Source of the DNA: SVFI01 sp964519385
Lineage (GTDB): Bacteria > Bacillota > Clostridia > Lachnospirales > Lachnospiraceae
Assembly: GCA_964519385.1 (NCBI GenBank)
Contig: CAZFLR010000007.1
Span: 1 to 64,000, forward strand
Reading direction: 5' to 3'
DNA length: 64,000 nt
Both the position numbers and the translations under genes were made by a program. The notes below the pieces were generated by a model that did no database searches, was not told the DNA's origin, and was given only the letters and a program-made list of their open reading frames with translations. Positions 53,848 through 61,893 of this stretch are shown piece by piece; position 1 is the first letter of the stretch; each line of letters begins with the position of its first letter.

Positions 53848-53916
53848 GTCCGAATCCTCTCATCTCATTCATAAATATAGTAGTTATTCTTGTAACGCAG
53901 AAATCAACCGACAACT

Positions 53917-55989
53917 TTATTCCATCACGTCTCTGATATCCGTCATGCGATTAAAAAAGGGGTCTTCCACTGTCAGAGCCAAAAAATCCCTGTCTTTAAT
54001 CTCCACATTTGTAATCAGTGCCAGCAAGGTCTCATCGAGTTTCTTGTTTACCCCTCTCGCCTTTCCCGGAAGAATAGATATGTATGTTTTAAAATAATCC
54101 AGAATTCCTTCCTGTGCCCTTCCGAAACAACGAATATCTTTCTCACTTCTGGTCTCCTCCGCATAAACAGCCTCTCCTTCAGGCGTAAACTCCGATATCG
54201 ACGGATGTGGTGCCGTCAGTATTGTCTCTAATATGTAGTAATGTTCAAAAATTGCACTCTCATTCTTTTCCGTTTCCCCATAAAACGGTTCTATATCGAT
54301 ACCTTTATCCCTCATAAACTCAGGTTCCGGCTGCAGGAAATATAATCCCTTCAAAGGATTGTCCAAAAGCTTTTGCAGGTATAACTGCGTCGTTCCCTTC
54401 GCTACGAAATCAAAAATTGCAACCTCGCCTTGCGGATATCCCAGTTTCTCAATATACTTCCTGTAATTTTTCTTCTGTCGCGATGCCTTTTCCAATATCG
54501 CATCCCTATATTGCATCAAACCGCTTTCCTCATCCGGCGCACCATCCCCGCACGGCTCTAGTCCGAACCGCACTTTCAGACATTCCTGTGATGTCCCGGA
54601 AAATTTCATACTGTTCACATACAGAATATCCTCTTCTGTCTCCATACCGGCACGAATCGCCGCCGTTCGCGAGGTTAGAAAATAACGGACTCTTTTCCCC
54701 TCCGGCTCCAGTGCATCATACATTTTTTTTATTACATAACCGTCGCGGGCACAAAGCCAGATATCCCCGATTCCTCTTTTGGTCGTAATTTCATCCATCC
54801 ATAATACAAAATCGGTAATCATCGCTCCACAGAGTAAATATCCGATATCATATGTGTCCTCTATCTCAAGACTTCTGTTTTCCGTTTCAAAACAAAACGG
54901 ATTATTCATCATTCGGGAGACAAACATGCCTATCTTTGTTCTGTCCGCCAACGTATTGGTCATATCCTCAGTTCCGAGACTTCCCAGTGCCTCAAACAAT
55001 TCCATTCCGCTATGCAACCGGAATGTCTGAATTCTGCATTTTTCTGCCGGGAGAATATCTGCCGAGATATCATCGCCAATATGCAGATACACATCTGCTT
55101 TCACACGTTCCTTATACCGCTGAAACAGTTCCTGCGTTTTTCCCGTCTTTTCTTCGCTTGAAACAAGCAGACTGCTATAACCGGAAATTCCGCACAATTC
55201 CAAAAGCGTTTCAATCTGTTCCCGACTATAATAAGTATCAGTGATAATATAAACCGGTTTGCCGAGCCTGACAATTCTCTTCAGGATTTCGACCGTTTCC
55301 CGTCGCGGAAGAACTACCTGCTGTTCTATCTCCCACTCTGTTTCTGCTGCCTTTTCCGGAGAAACATCCACATTGCCGTCCAACATCTGTATTGCTCGTT
55401 CATATATTTGTTCCAGTGTCGGTGCTTCTGTCTTGGACAATTCCTTTTCTGCTGCCAGCCTTGCATTCTCCAGCTCTCCCGGATGAAATCCTTTCTCCTC
55501 AAGGGAAAGCTTAACCAGCTCAAAAATATCCGTATACGAATATAAGCATCTGGTAACCAGCGTATCAAACAAATCAAAGCTCACCACGTCCGCACTGTGT
55601 ATTTTTTCCAAAAGCTGTTTCTTCGTCGATGCTTCAAAGTCACGGAAATTATAAATTATGCGATTAGAAATAAGCAAATCTTTTCCCCTGACATCAAACA
55701 AAGCAATTCCTTGCTCGGTACACATTTCTCCGATACGCCTTTTAATCGCTTTACAGGATCCCGGACGCGCCACTACAATAATCAGCTTCACCCGCGCTTT
55801 TACCGCATCATCAAAAGACACTATCTTCTTTCCGTACAACATTCCCGAATCCGTGAACCCATCCAGCAGACCAAAGATGTCAAATTCGTTATCCAAAGCT
55901 GCAATGACTTTTTCCGTCTCGGTTCCCAGACCGTACAGGGCAATTCTTTCCTTCCTGTATGCACTTAATACTTCCAGTAGTTTTTCCAT
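53917..55989 (-). CDS. Rossmann-HAD (COG5610-like) protein of a polysaccharide cluster
   Basis: The protein has 690 aa. An N-terminal Rossmann-like part (RIALYGLGTETEKVIAAL near residue 15) is followed by a HAD domain (VSFDLFDTLVTR near 137, YIITDTYYSREQIETLL near 245, HIGDDISADI near 300) and a C-terminal region with WLCARDGYVIKKMY near 405 and VAIFDFVAKGTTQLYLQKLL near 520. COG5610-type HAD proteins occur in capsule/O-antigen loci. It starts 14 nt after the Stealth gene stops. Substrate unknown. Confidence 0.8.
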   Translation of the reverse strand: MEKLLEVLSAYRKERIALYGLGTETEKVIAALDNEFDIFGLLDGFTDSGMLYGKKIVSFDDAVKARVKLIIVVARPGSCKAIKRRIGEMCTEQGIALFDVRGKDLLISNRIIYNFRDFEASTKKQLLEKIHSADVVSFDLFDTLVTRCLYSYTDIFELVKLSLEEKGFHPGELENARLAAEKELSKTEAPTLEQIYERAIQMLDGNVDVSPEKAAETEWEIEQQVVLPRRETVEILKRIVRLGKPVYIITDTYYSREQIETLLELCGISGYSSLLVSSEEKTGKTQELFQRYKERVKADVYLHIGDDISADILPAEKCRIQTFRLHSGMELFEALGSLGTEDMTNTLADRTKIGMFVSRMMNNPFCFETENRSLEIEDTYDIGYLLCGAMITDFVLWMDEITTKRGIGDIWLCARDGYVIKKMYDALEPEGKRVRYFLTSRTAAIRAGMETEEDILYVNSMKFSGTSQECLKVRFGLEPCGDGAPDEESGLMQYRDAILEKASRQKKNYRKYIEKLGYPQGEVAIFDFVAKGTTQLYLQKLLDNPLKGLYFLQPEPEFMRDKGIDIEPFYGETEKNESAIFEHYYILETILTAPHPSISEFTPEGEAVYAEETRSEKDIRCFGRAQEGILDYFKTYISILPGKARGVNKKLDETLLALITNVEIKDRDFLALTVEDPFFNRMTDIRDVME

Positions 55990-56003
55990 AGTCTCCCCTT
56001 CCG

Positions 56004-57017
56004 TTATTTTTCAAACGAAGACTTTTGAGGAAAACGCTTTTCTAAAGCCGCATTAATGGCAGCCTTCATCTTTTCAAATTCCTCAGGTGTACAATTCTCA
56101 TTAAAGCTTATCATCTGATAATTCGCACTTTCTATCGCATCTACGACTTCCTGATATGTGTCAATATTCGGAAAAAACACCTTTCCCTGCGTTCTGCGCG
56201 GATAAAAATCGCCTTCACAAAGCTGCCAGTAGCGCACAAGATACTGGGTCACATCCGTATGTCCGCGAAAACGGTTTTGAGAGCCTGCGTCCAGTGCTTC
56301 CGGCTCGAGCTCCCAAAGCTTTTTCAACGTGGATTTCTTAAACGCATTCGCCATATGCGGGTCATAAAAACCCGGAAAATCATACCAGTATTCTAACGAC
56401 CTCGTCCGCTCCAGCCGGTCGCCGTACTCCTCACAGAACCACTGCTCCGGATGCTCTGCCTGCACTTTTCTCTTTTTAAAATACTTATTGATGATAAACA
56501 TGTGATTCACCTGAGCATAACGGGTTGCATGAGAAACCGCGCCAAACGAAGTAGTCGTAATGATATTTTCTACTGCTTCATCACATACCTTATCATTTTT
56601 AAAGTAGTAAGTCTCCTCTATCGTTTGCAGCGGAAAAAGGTCATCATTAAACAAAATGTAATTCTCAGACAACGATTCTATCCTGTGCAAATTCATTTCT
56701 ATTGTTCCGGCATTAAAAGTCGGCAAATATTTTTCCGGTATGTAGTCAGAATGCTTTACACACACAAGTTTCGGATGTTCCTTTACCAAAAAATCCGGCA
56801 GATGTCCGCACGTAATCAGATAAATCCTGTGTACCCACGGCATATATTTTTCTATCGCCCGAAACCAGTAATGCAGATTGTCCCAGCTTTGAAAACGGAC
56901 ATTGGATGACTCAAATGCCTCATATCCTCCCTCAAGTGCATACTTCCTTCTCTCTTCATTCCAAACGGGATCCTTTTCATTCACCCATGGTATCACGATA
57001 TCAATCGGCTGATTCAT
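56004..57017 (-). CDS. Stealth-family hexose-1-phosphate transferase
   Basis: The protein has 337 aa. CR1 is at the start (IDIVIPWVNEKDPVWNEERRKY). CR2 covers RFQSWDNLHYWFRAIEKYMPWVHRIYLITCGH near residue 43 and LSENYILFNDDLFP near 120. Downstream H-x-P and PRRTQGKVFF segments fit CR3/CR4. Stealth proteins transfer sugar 1-phosphates to make phosphodiester-linked capsular polymers. GAGGG lies 8 nt before ATG 57017. The polymer is probably a phosphosugar or polyol-phosphate type. Confidence 0.93.
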   Translation of the reverse strand: MNQPIDIVIPWVNEKDPVWNEERRKYALEGGYEAFESSNVRFQSWDNLHYWFRAIEKYMPWVHRIYLITCGHLPDFLVKEHPKLVCVKHSDYIPEKYLPTFNAGTIEMNLHRIESLSENYILFNDDLFPLQTIEETYYFKNDKVCDEAVENIITTTSFGAVSHATRYAQVNHMFIINKYFKKRKVQAEHPEQWFCEEYGDRLERTRSLEYWYDFPGFYDPHMANAFKKSTLKKLWELEPEALDAGSQNRFRGHTDVTQYLVRYWQLCEGDFYPRRTQGKVFFPNIDTYQEVVDAIESANYQMISFNENCTPEEFEKMKAAINAALEKRFPQKSSFEK

Positions 57018-57046
57018 AAACAATTCCCTCTTTTCTTTCTCCGGTG

Positions 57047-58216
57047 CTAATATATGTGTCTAAATTCCTTCCGGATAATTTTCTCTTCCTCTATTCCTTT
57101 TTCCACAAGACCTTTTTTAATGCTGTCTGCCAGCATCCTATTTCCGACAGCTATCAAAATCACATCTGCATCTGTCTTTGTCAGTGTTTCCGGCGATTGC
57201 ACCTCAAATCCCTGCCGCCTGTATATATCATAATCCCGGTCCACCCACCCGGCAATATTATAATGAAAACAGGAAAGCTGACGATGTATATCCTGTCCGC
57301 ATTTTCCGGCCCCGTAGATAACAATTTTCTTATCTCTCAGTTCTCCACAGTCAGTCTGGAACTCCGGAAGATATACGATTTCATTATCAAACCCCATATA
57401 CTCATTCAACGCGTTGCACGTAAGCTGCGCAATCCATCGCTGAAGCTGGGCAGTCAGCACATTTTTTAAATAGTGTTCCGAAAATATACTTTCTAATTCC
57501 AGATATAATTTATTAATATCAATCAACATTTCTTTATTAGTTGAATGAACTGCTGAATCTTCCCTATACCGATAATAATAAAGCGGCTCGTGCACGATTT
57601 TGACTGATTTACATTTCAATATGTACTCATACAAAAACAATGCATCCTCTGCATACCGGATATCGCACTCTAATCCGTGCACCAGCTTCTCCACCAGACT
57701 TCGCCGAAATAATTTCCCCGGCAGACCCGAAATCAGTCGATGTATCTTAAAACTTTCCAAATCATATATCATGGTACCGACTAACTGCTCATAATCATCT
57801 CCCTCATATATGTTTTCCTCATAAGCATTGCTGTATACTGTCTCCTTTATATTTGCATACTGCCTATACATATCAAAGCAGAGCAATTCGGTTTTACCTA
57901 TGTTTCCAACCATCTGTTCAATCATATCACATGTCACATAATCATCACTATCAACGAAGCTTATAAATTCGCCGGATGCCTGTTCGATCCCCGCCTTTCT
58001 GGCCGAAACTACTCCGCCGTTCTCTTTTGCCACAACATGGACACGCACATCTCTTTTCTCATAATCCCTAAGCACGGAAAGCGAGTCATCCGTTGAACCG
58101 TCATCTACACAGATGACTTCTATATCCCGAAACGTCTGGGCAAGTACGCTGTCTATACACTCTTTCAAATAACATTCTGTGTTATACACCGGTATAACAA
58201 TTGAAACAAGCGGCAT
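57047..58216 (-). CDS. glycosyltransferase family 2 with C-terminal Rossmann-like module
   Basis: The protein has 389 aa. The GT-A domain starts VSIVIPVYNTECYLKECIDSVLAQT, has CVDDGSTDDS near residue 35 and the metal site FVDSDDY near 88. A separate C-terminal part (about 300-389) reads KKIVIYGAGKCGQDIHRQL, IAGWVDRDYD and DVILIAVGN, a Rossmann-like fold like those in three neighbouring proteins. ATG 58216 follows GGGGGGAG; GTG 58222 is too close to that site. Confidence 0.9.
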   Translation of the reverse strand: MPLVSIVIPVYNTECYLKECIDSVLAQTFRDIEVICVDDGSTDDSLSVLRDYEKRDVRVHVVAKENGGVVSARKAGIEQASGEFISFVDSDDYVTCDMIEQMVGNIGKTELLCFDMYRQYANIKETVYSNAYEENIYEGDDYEQLVGTMIYDLESFKIHRLISGLPGKLFRRSLVEKLVHGLECDIRYAEDALFLYEYILKCKSVKIVHEPLYYYRYREDSAVHSTNKEMLIDINKLYLELESIFSEHYLKNVLTAQLQRWIAQLTCNALNEYMGFDNEIVYLPEFQTDCGELRDKKIVIYGAGKCGQDIHRQLSCFHYNIAGWVDRDYDIYRRQGFEVQSPETLTKTDADVILIAVGNRMLADSIKKGLVEKGIEEEKIIRKEFRHIY

Positions 58217-58228
58217 TTTCACTCCCCC

Positions 58229-58702
58229 CTATTCTTCAGTAAATATATCAAAGCTAAAAATCGCACTTGTCACCGAGACCAAATCCTCCTGTCTGACTCC
58301 CTGATTCATAAAATCTTCAAACACGGCATTTTCGTGAAACAAGCTGCAAATCATTATCTTTTCTATCTCGCCGGATTGATATCGCCTCAAAACCTCATTT
58401 GGCGACACCACTTCTGTCTGACATACCCCCTGCGGAAAGCGGGTGAAATTCCTGTCACCGATACACCTTACCTCCACCGGAGAATCGGACCCGTGCAAAT
58501 CGCGCAGTATATATTCCGTAAATTCCGTGACCGCATACAAGGCAATTTTTTCTGTCTGTATTTGTTCAAAAAAAACACCTATATTCCAGCCACGCAATTT
58601 ATTTTCCAGATAGCGCATGACTACCGGGCACTGATAACGATATCTCTCATTGCGCTCAGCCGAATTATATTTTGTTACGATTTTTTTTACCTTAGGAAAC
58701 AT
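58229..58702 (-). CDS. small protein with stand-alone Rossmann-like module
   Basis: The protein has 157 aa. After a basic helical start (about 1-45), the pattern EKIALYAVTEFTEYILRDL, VEVRCIGDRNF, VVSPNEVLRRY, KIMICSLFHENAVFEDFM matches the C-terminal module of the neighbouring GT2, including the closing VxSxxxL strand-helix order. The nucleotide-binding glycines are replaced (YAVTEF for YGAGKC), so cofactor binding may be lost. It lies 2 nt after the pyruvyltransferase gene. Function unknown. Confidence 0.7.
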   Translation of the reverse strand: MFPKVKKIVTKYNSAERNERYRYQCPVVMRYLENKLRGWNIGVFFEQIQTEKIALYAVTEFTEYILRDLHGSDSPVEVRCIGDRNFTRFPQGVCQTEVVSPNEVLRRYQSGEIEKIMICSLFHENAVFEDFMNQGVRQEDLVSVTSAIFSFDIFTEE

Positions 58703-58704
58703 AG

Positions 58705-59778
58705 CTATCTCCCTTCTTTTACGTCCAGCATCTCCTTTAAAAACTCAACGGACTTTTCTCTTTCACGCTGTATCTTCGCGCTGATATCGGAAAAATCCAT
58801 AGACCCTGAAACCTGTGTGACATCCATATATGTATCCACTATCCTGTTTCCGATTTCCATTTTTTCCGTCAGCATGTCAAATCTGCTTCTCATAGAATCC
58901 ACAACAAACAAATAAAACGGCGTTTTAAACTGCACGGAAAACAGCGTGGCATGATAAGAATTCGTCACTACCATCCGGGCATTTTGAATATACCACAGAA
59001 AATTTTCTACCCCTTCATACATCATGCAGCCGTCATCTTTGCTGAACATATATGGCGGAGCACCCGGAATAGAATGCACCACCGCAAGGTTATATTTTCT
59101 GGAGAGCATATTTACAAACTCTACCCCTTTCATAAGCTCATGGTCATGTTCCAGCCAGAAAAAGAACAGAAAAGGCTTATCCCTCAGCGTCTCTTTTGCA
59201 ATGATATCTTTATATTCCTCCGGTTCCAGAAGCAAAGTCGGATCCACAACCGTTCTGCATTCCATTCCGCTCGCTGCAGTCATAAAGGAAAGCTGATCTT
59301 TTTCCCTTAGGGAAATCCCCTTGAACTTAGACGCATACTTCACAAATATATCCTCATACGCCTTAGCTCTCTCAGCCGACATACCAACACTGACGGCATA
59401 GGAAAATCGCGGTGAGGAATCAGCCAGATATGCGAATAAATAATTCTCATTCACCGTCGCAAATTCAAAATTCCACACCTGATCGCTTCCGACGCAGTAA
59501 TAATCATAAGAAGCATCCGTCACTTCATGAATCATAGGCTGATTCAATCCGCATTTTTCCCGCAAAAAACTTTCAAAATGCGCTCTCTTTTCCATCATAT
59601 GTACATAGGATTCCTCTGTGTTGGCAGGTGTCGCATACGCATACCCTTCCGGTACATAATTAATAAGCTCCGCCTGATATCCTTCCAGCGAATTTATACG
59701 TCTGCGCAGCGCATATGCCTGTAAAACCGCCCCATAATTATTGGCATATTGGAATGTTAAAATACCGACTTTTTTCAT
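58705..59778 (-). CDS. polysaccharide pyruvyl transferase family protein
   Basis: The protein has 357 aa. VGILTFQYANNYGAVLQAYAL is the typical start, CVGSDQVWNFEF near residue 95 is the family signature, VVDPTLLLEPEEY lies near 215 and VVTNSYHATLFSVQF near 270. Members add a pyruvyl ketal to sugar residues and often lie next to FrhB-like proteins, as here (12 nt downstream of it). Confidence 0.93.
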   Translation of the reverse strand: MKKVGILTFQYANNYGAVLQAYALRRRINSLEGYQAELINYVPEGYAYATPANTEESYVHMMEKRAHFESFLREKCGLNQPMIHEVTDASYDYYCVGSDQVWNFEFATVNENYLFAYLADSSPRFSYAVSVGMSAERAKAYEDIFVKYASKFKGISLREKDQLSFMTAASGMECRTVVDPTLLLEPEEYKDIIAKETLRDKPFLFFFWLEHDHELMKGVEFVNMLSRKYNLAVVHSIPGAPPYMFSKDDGCMMYEGVENFLWYIQNARMVVTNSYHATLFSVQFKTPFYLFVVDSMRSRFDMLTEKMEIGNRIVDTYMDVTQVSGSMDFSDISAKIQREREKSVEFLKEMLDVKEGR

Positions 59779-59790
59779 ATTGCTCCTCTT

Positions 59791-61893
59791 CTACACCTCT
59801 ACAGAATATATTGTGGCATTCGGATATTTTTTTCGTATGTCCTTTTTTACCTCAGCCATAAATTGTCCGGCCGCAACCACCCATATACAATCCGTTCTCT
59901 CCTCAGGATTTTGCGCCACGAACTCATCAAATGTGCAAATACCCTGCTTCTTTACATGATTGTCAATAATACACTCTATCTGCTTCTCATATTTGCGGGC
60001 AAACATCCGTCCCAGTATACCATAGCCATATAATATAATCTTTGATGACTGAAATACATCCTCATGTGTGGATGCCTTTTGTCTCTTCCAGTTAACCTCA
60101 TCCCTTATGCATGCTCCATTCGCTTTTCCTGCCACAATTGCATGCTCCGGCATATTTTTATTTACCACCGTCTGCGCCGTAATCAGACTGTCCTGCCCGA
60201 TTCGCACACCCTTTAACACTGTCACGTTCGAGGTCAGCCATACATGATTTTCGATGACAACTTCCTTCGCCGGATTTACCGAAGCTCCGCAGTCGTTCTG
60301 CAGTTGATGAAAATCGCTGTCATAAATCATAATATTTCTACCCAGCATCACATCTTCACCCAGAACCACTTTTTTTGCAACAATAATGACACTTCCGCCG
60401 TTTGCCGTAAAAAATCCGGTATCCAACAAAGCATTTTCCTTAACCTCGACTACCGTATTATAAAACAACGCGCCTCCGTGATGCATATTCCATAAAGCCT
60501 TATCATTCATTCTGACATGTGTTTCAGATTTTGAGCCTCTCAATTTATTAATTCCGATTTCAAAATCTTTGTCTCCATGTACATAAATTCTCGCCGTCTT
60601 ATCAAGATCCAGTATCGCATTTTTATACGGAATCAGCTTCGCAGTTCCTAAGCGCACCACATTCTTTGAACAGTAATTGTAAAAAAGATACTTTAAAACA
60701 GATATTTCTCCATGATTTTTATATTTCTTTTTATCTTTTTTCAATTCTCTGCAGATATATAATGGTCCGTGTTTTTTCTTTGTACTTTTCTCTTCACCTA
60801 TACATTGCCGTACAGCTTCGCTGAATGTTTTTTCTTTTATCAGCTCTGCAAACTTTTCTGTCTTCCCGGAGTTTGCCGGATTCTGTAATAATGCTTTATT
60901 TCCCGGCAAAACATCCTCTATCATCTTTTCCCTGATATACAGGCTTCCTTTTGCTCTTTCAAATAACCGCTTCCCTTTTTCCGTATTCAGCATCAGAACC
61001 GAAATCCCCTGAAACATATCATACTCGGACTCTCCGGCTATCCCCCAAAAATCACCGATTGTGATATCTGAAACCTTTCTCGGCAATGTTCTGTACCGGC
61101 ATTCAAAACAGGATTCTCTCGTGTATAAATCATTTCCCACAAATCCTTTTACCCACAAATCCTCATTTTTATCCTTATGGTATTCTGCTCCGTTTTCAAA
61201 ACAAACCCGGGTCGCAAGACTCCGCCATCCGGTTTTCTTGTTTTTAAGGTGCACCATAGTTGCCTTCGCCCCATATTCCTTCTCAAGGTCGGAAATGTAT
61301 TCTCTGAATGCGAGCGGTGAATTGATACTCCTGCAAATAAAGTCCATATAATATATTTCTGCTTTGGTATCGCCCAGATACATGGACATTGCTGCATTCT
61401 GGCACGGAGTTCCGCAGAACAAAACCTCTTTGCCCTTTTTCAGTTCTTCTTTTACCGCCTTATAAATTCCTTCCGTATCGCTTTGGAAATATTTTGAGCC
61501 ACACAGACATTCCAATTCTTCCATTGTACGTGCCAGAAAATGATTGGCACTTTTATAGTTCTCGCCATAACGACAACCGGCTACTGCACCTCCGTTTTCT
61601 ATAATCTTTCTTGCAAGCTCATAGAAAACGCCTCCAGAGGTACTCTGATTTCTAAGGGTAGAATCCTTACTCCAGGCTGCCCAGACCACCGGCTCATTCC
61701 CCTCCGGCACTTGTTCCGCTTGAAGCGAAGGGCATTTTTTCTCACACAAACCACAATCCGTACACTTCTCTTTATCAATGTGAGGATACCAAAATCCTTT
61801 CTCGTCTGTCTCAAACGTAATCGCACCGTGCGGGCAGACATCTGCGCACATCTTGCACCCGGTACATTGACCTTTTGTCATATCACCTATCAT
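59791..61893 (-). CDS. fusion: ferredoxin/FrhB-type flavoprotein, hexapeptide acyltransferase and Rossmann module
   Basis: The protein has 700 aa. Residues 1-55 carry two 4Fe-4S motifs (CTGCKMCADVCP and CTDCGLCEKKCP). Residues 70-340 match the FrhB/FdhB coenzyme F420-dehydrogenase beta family (QSTSGGVFYELARKI, FCGTPCQNAAM, GDFWGIAGESEYD). Residues about 415-610 are a left-handed beta-helix acyltransferase (VVLGEDVMLGRNIMIYDSDFHQL, VWLTSNVTVLKGVRIGQDS). Residues 620-700 are a Rossmann-like module (KIILYGYGILGRMFARKY). FrhB-like proteins with pyruvyltransferases are known in polysaccharide loci; this triple fusion seems rare. ATG 61893 overlaps the upstream stop (4 nt). Confidence 0.88.
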   Translation of the reverse strand: MIGDMTKGQCTGCKMCADVCPHGAITFETDEKGFWYPHIDKEKCTDCGLCEKKCPSLQAEQVPEGNEPVVWAAWSKDSTLRNQSTSGGVFYELARKIIENGGAVAGCRYGENYKSANHFLARTMEELECLCGSKYFQSDTEGIYKAVKEELKKGKEVLFCGTPCQNAAMSMYLGDTKAEIYYMDFICRSINSPLAFREYISDLEKEYGAKATMVHLKNKKTGWRSLATRVCFENGAEYHKDKNEDLWVKGFVGNDLYTRESCFECRYRTLPRKVSDITIGDFWGIAGESEYDMFQGISVLMLNTEKGKRLFERAKGSLYIREKMIEDVLPGNKALLQNPANSGKTEKFAELIKEKTFSEAVRQCIGEEKSTKKKHGPLYICRELKKDKKKYKNHGEISVLKYLFYNYCSKNVVRLGTAKLIPYKNAILDLDKTARIYVHGDKDFEIGINKLRGSKSETHVRMNDKALWNMHHGGALFYNTVVEVKENALLDTGFFTANGGSVIIVAKKVVLGEDVMLGRNIMIYDSDFHQLQNDCGASVNPAKEVVIENHVWLTSNVTVLKGVRIGQDSLITAQTVVNKNMPEHAIVAGKANGACIRDEVNWKRQKASTHEDVFQSSKIILYGYGILGRMFARKYEKQIECIIDNHVKKQGICTFDEFVAQNPEERTDCIWVVAAGQFMAEVKKDIRKKYPNATIYSVEV

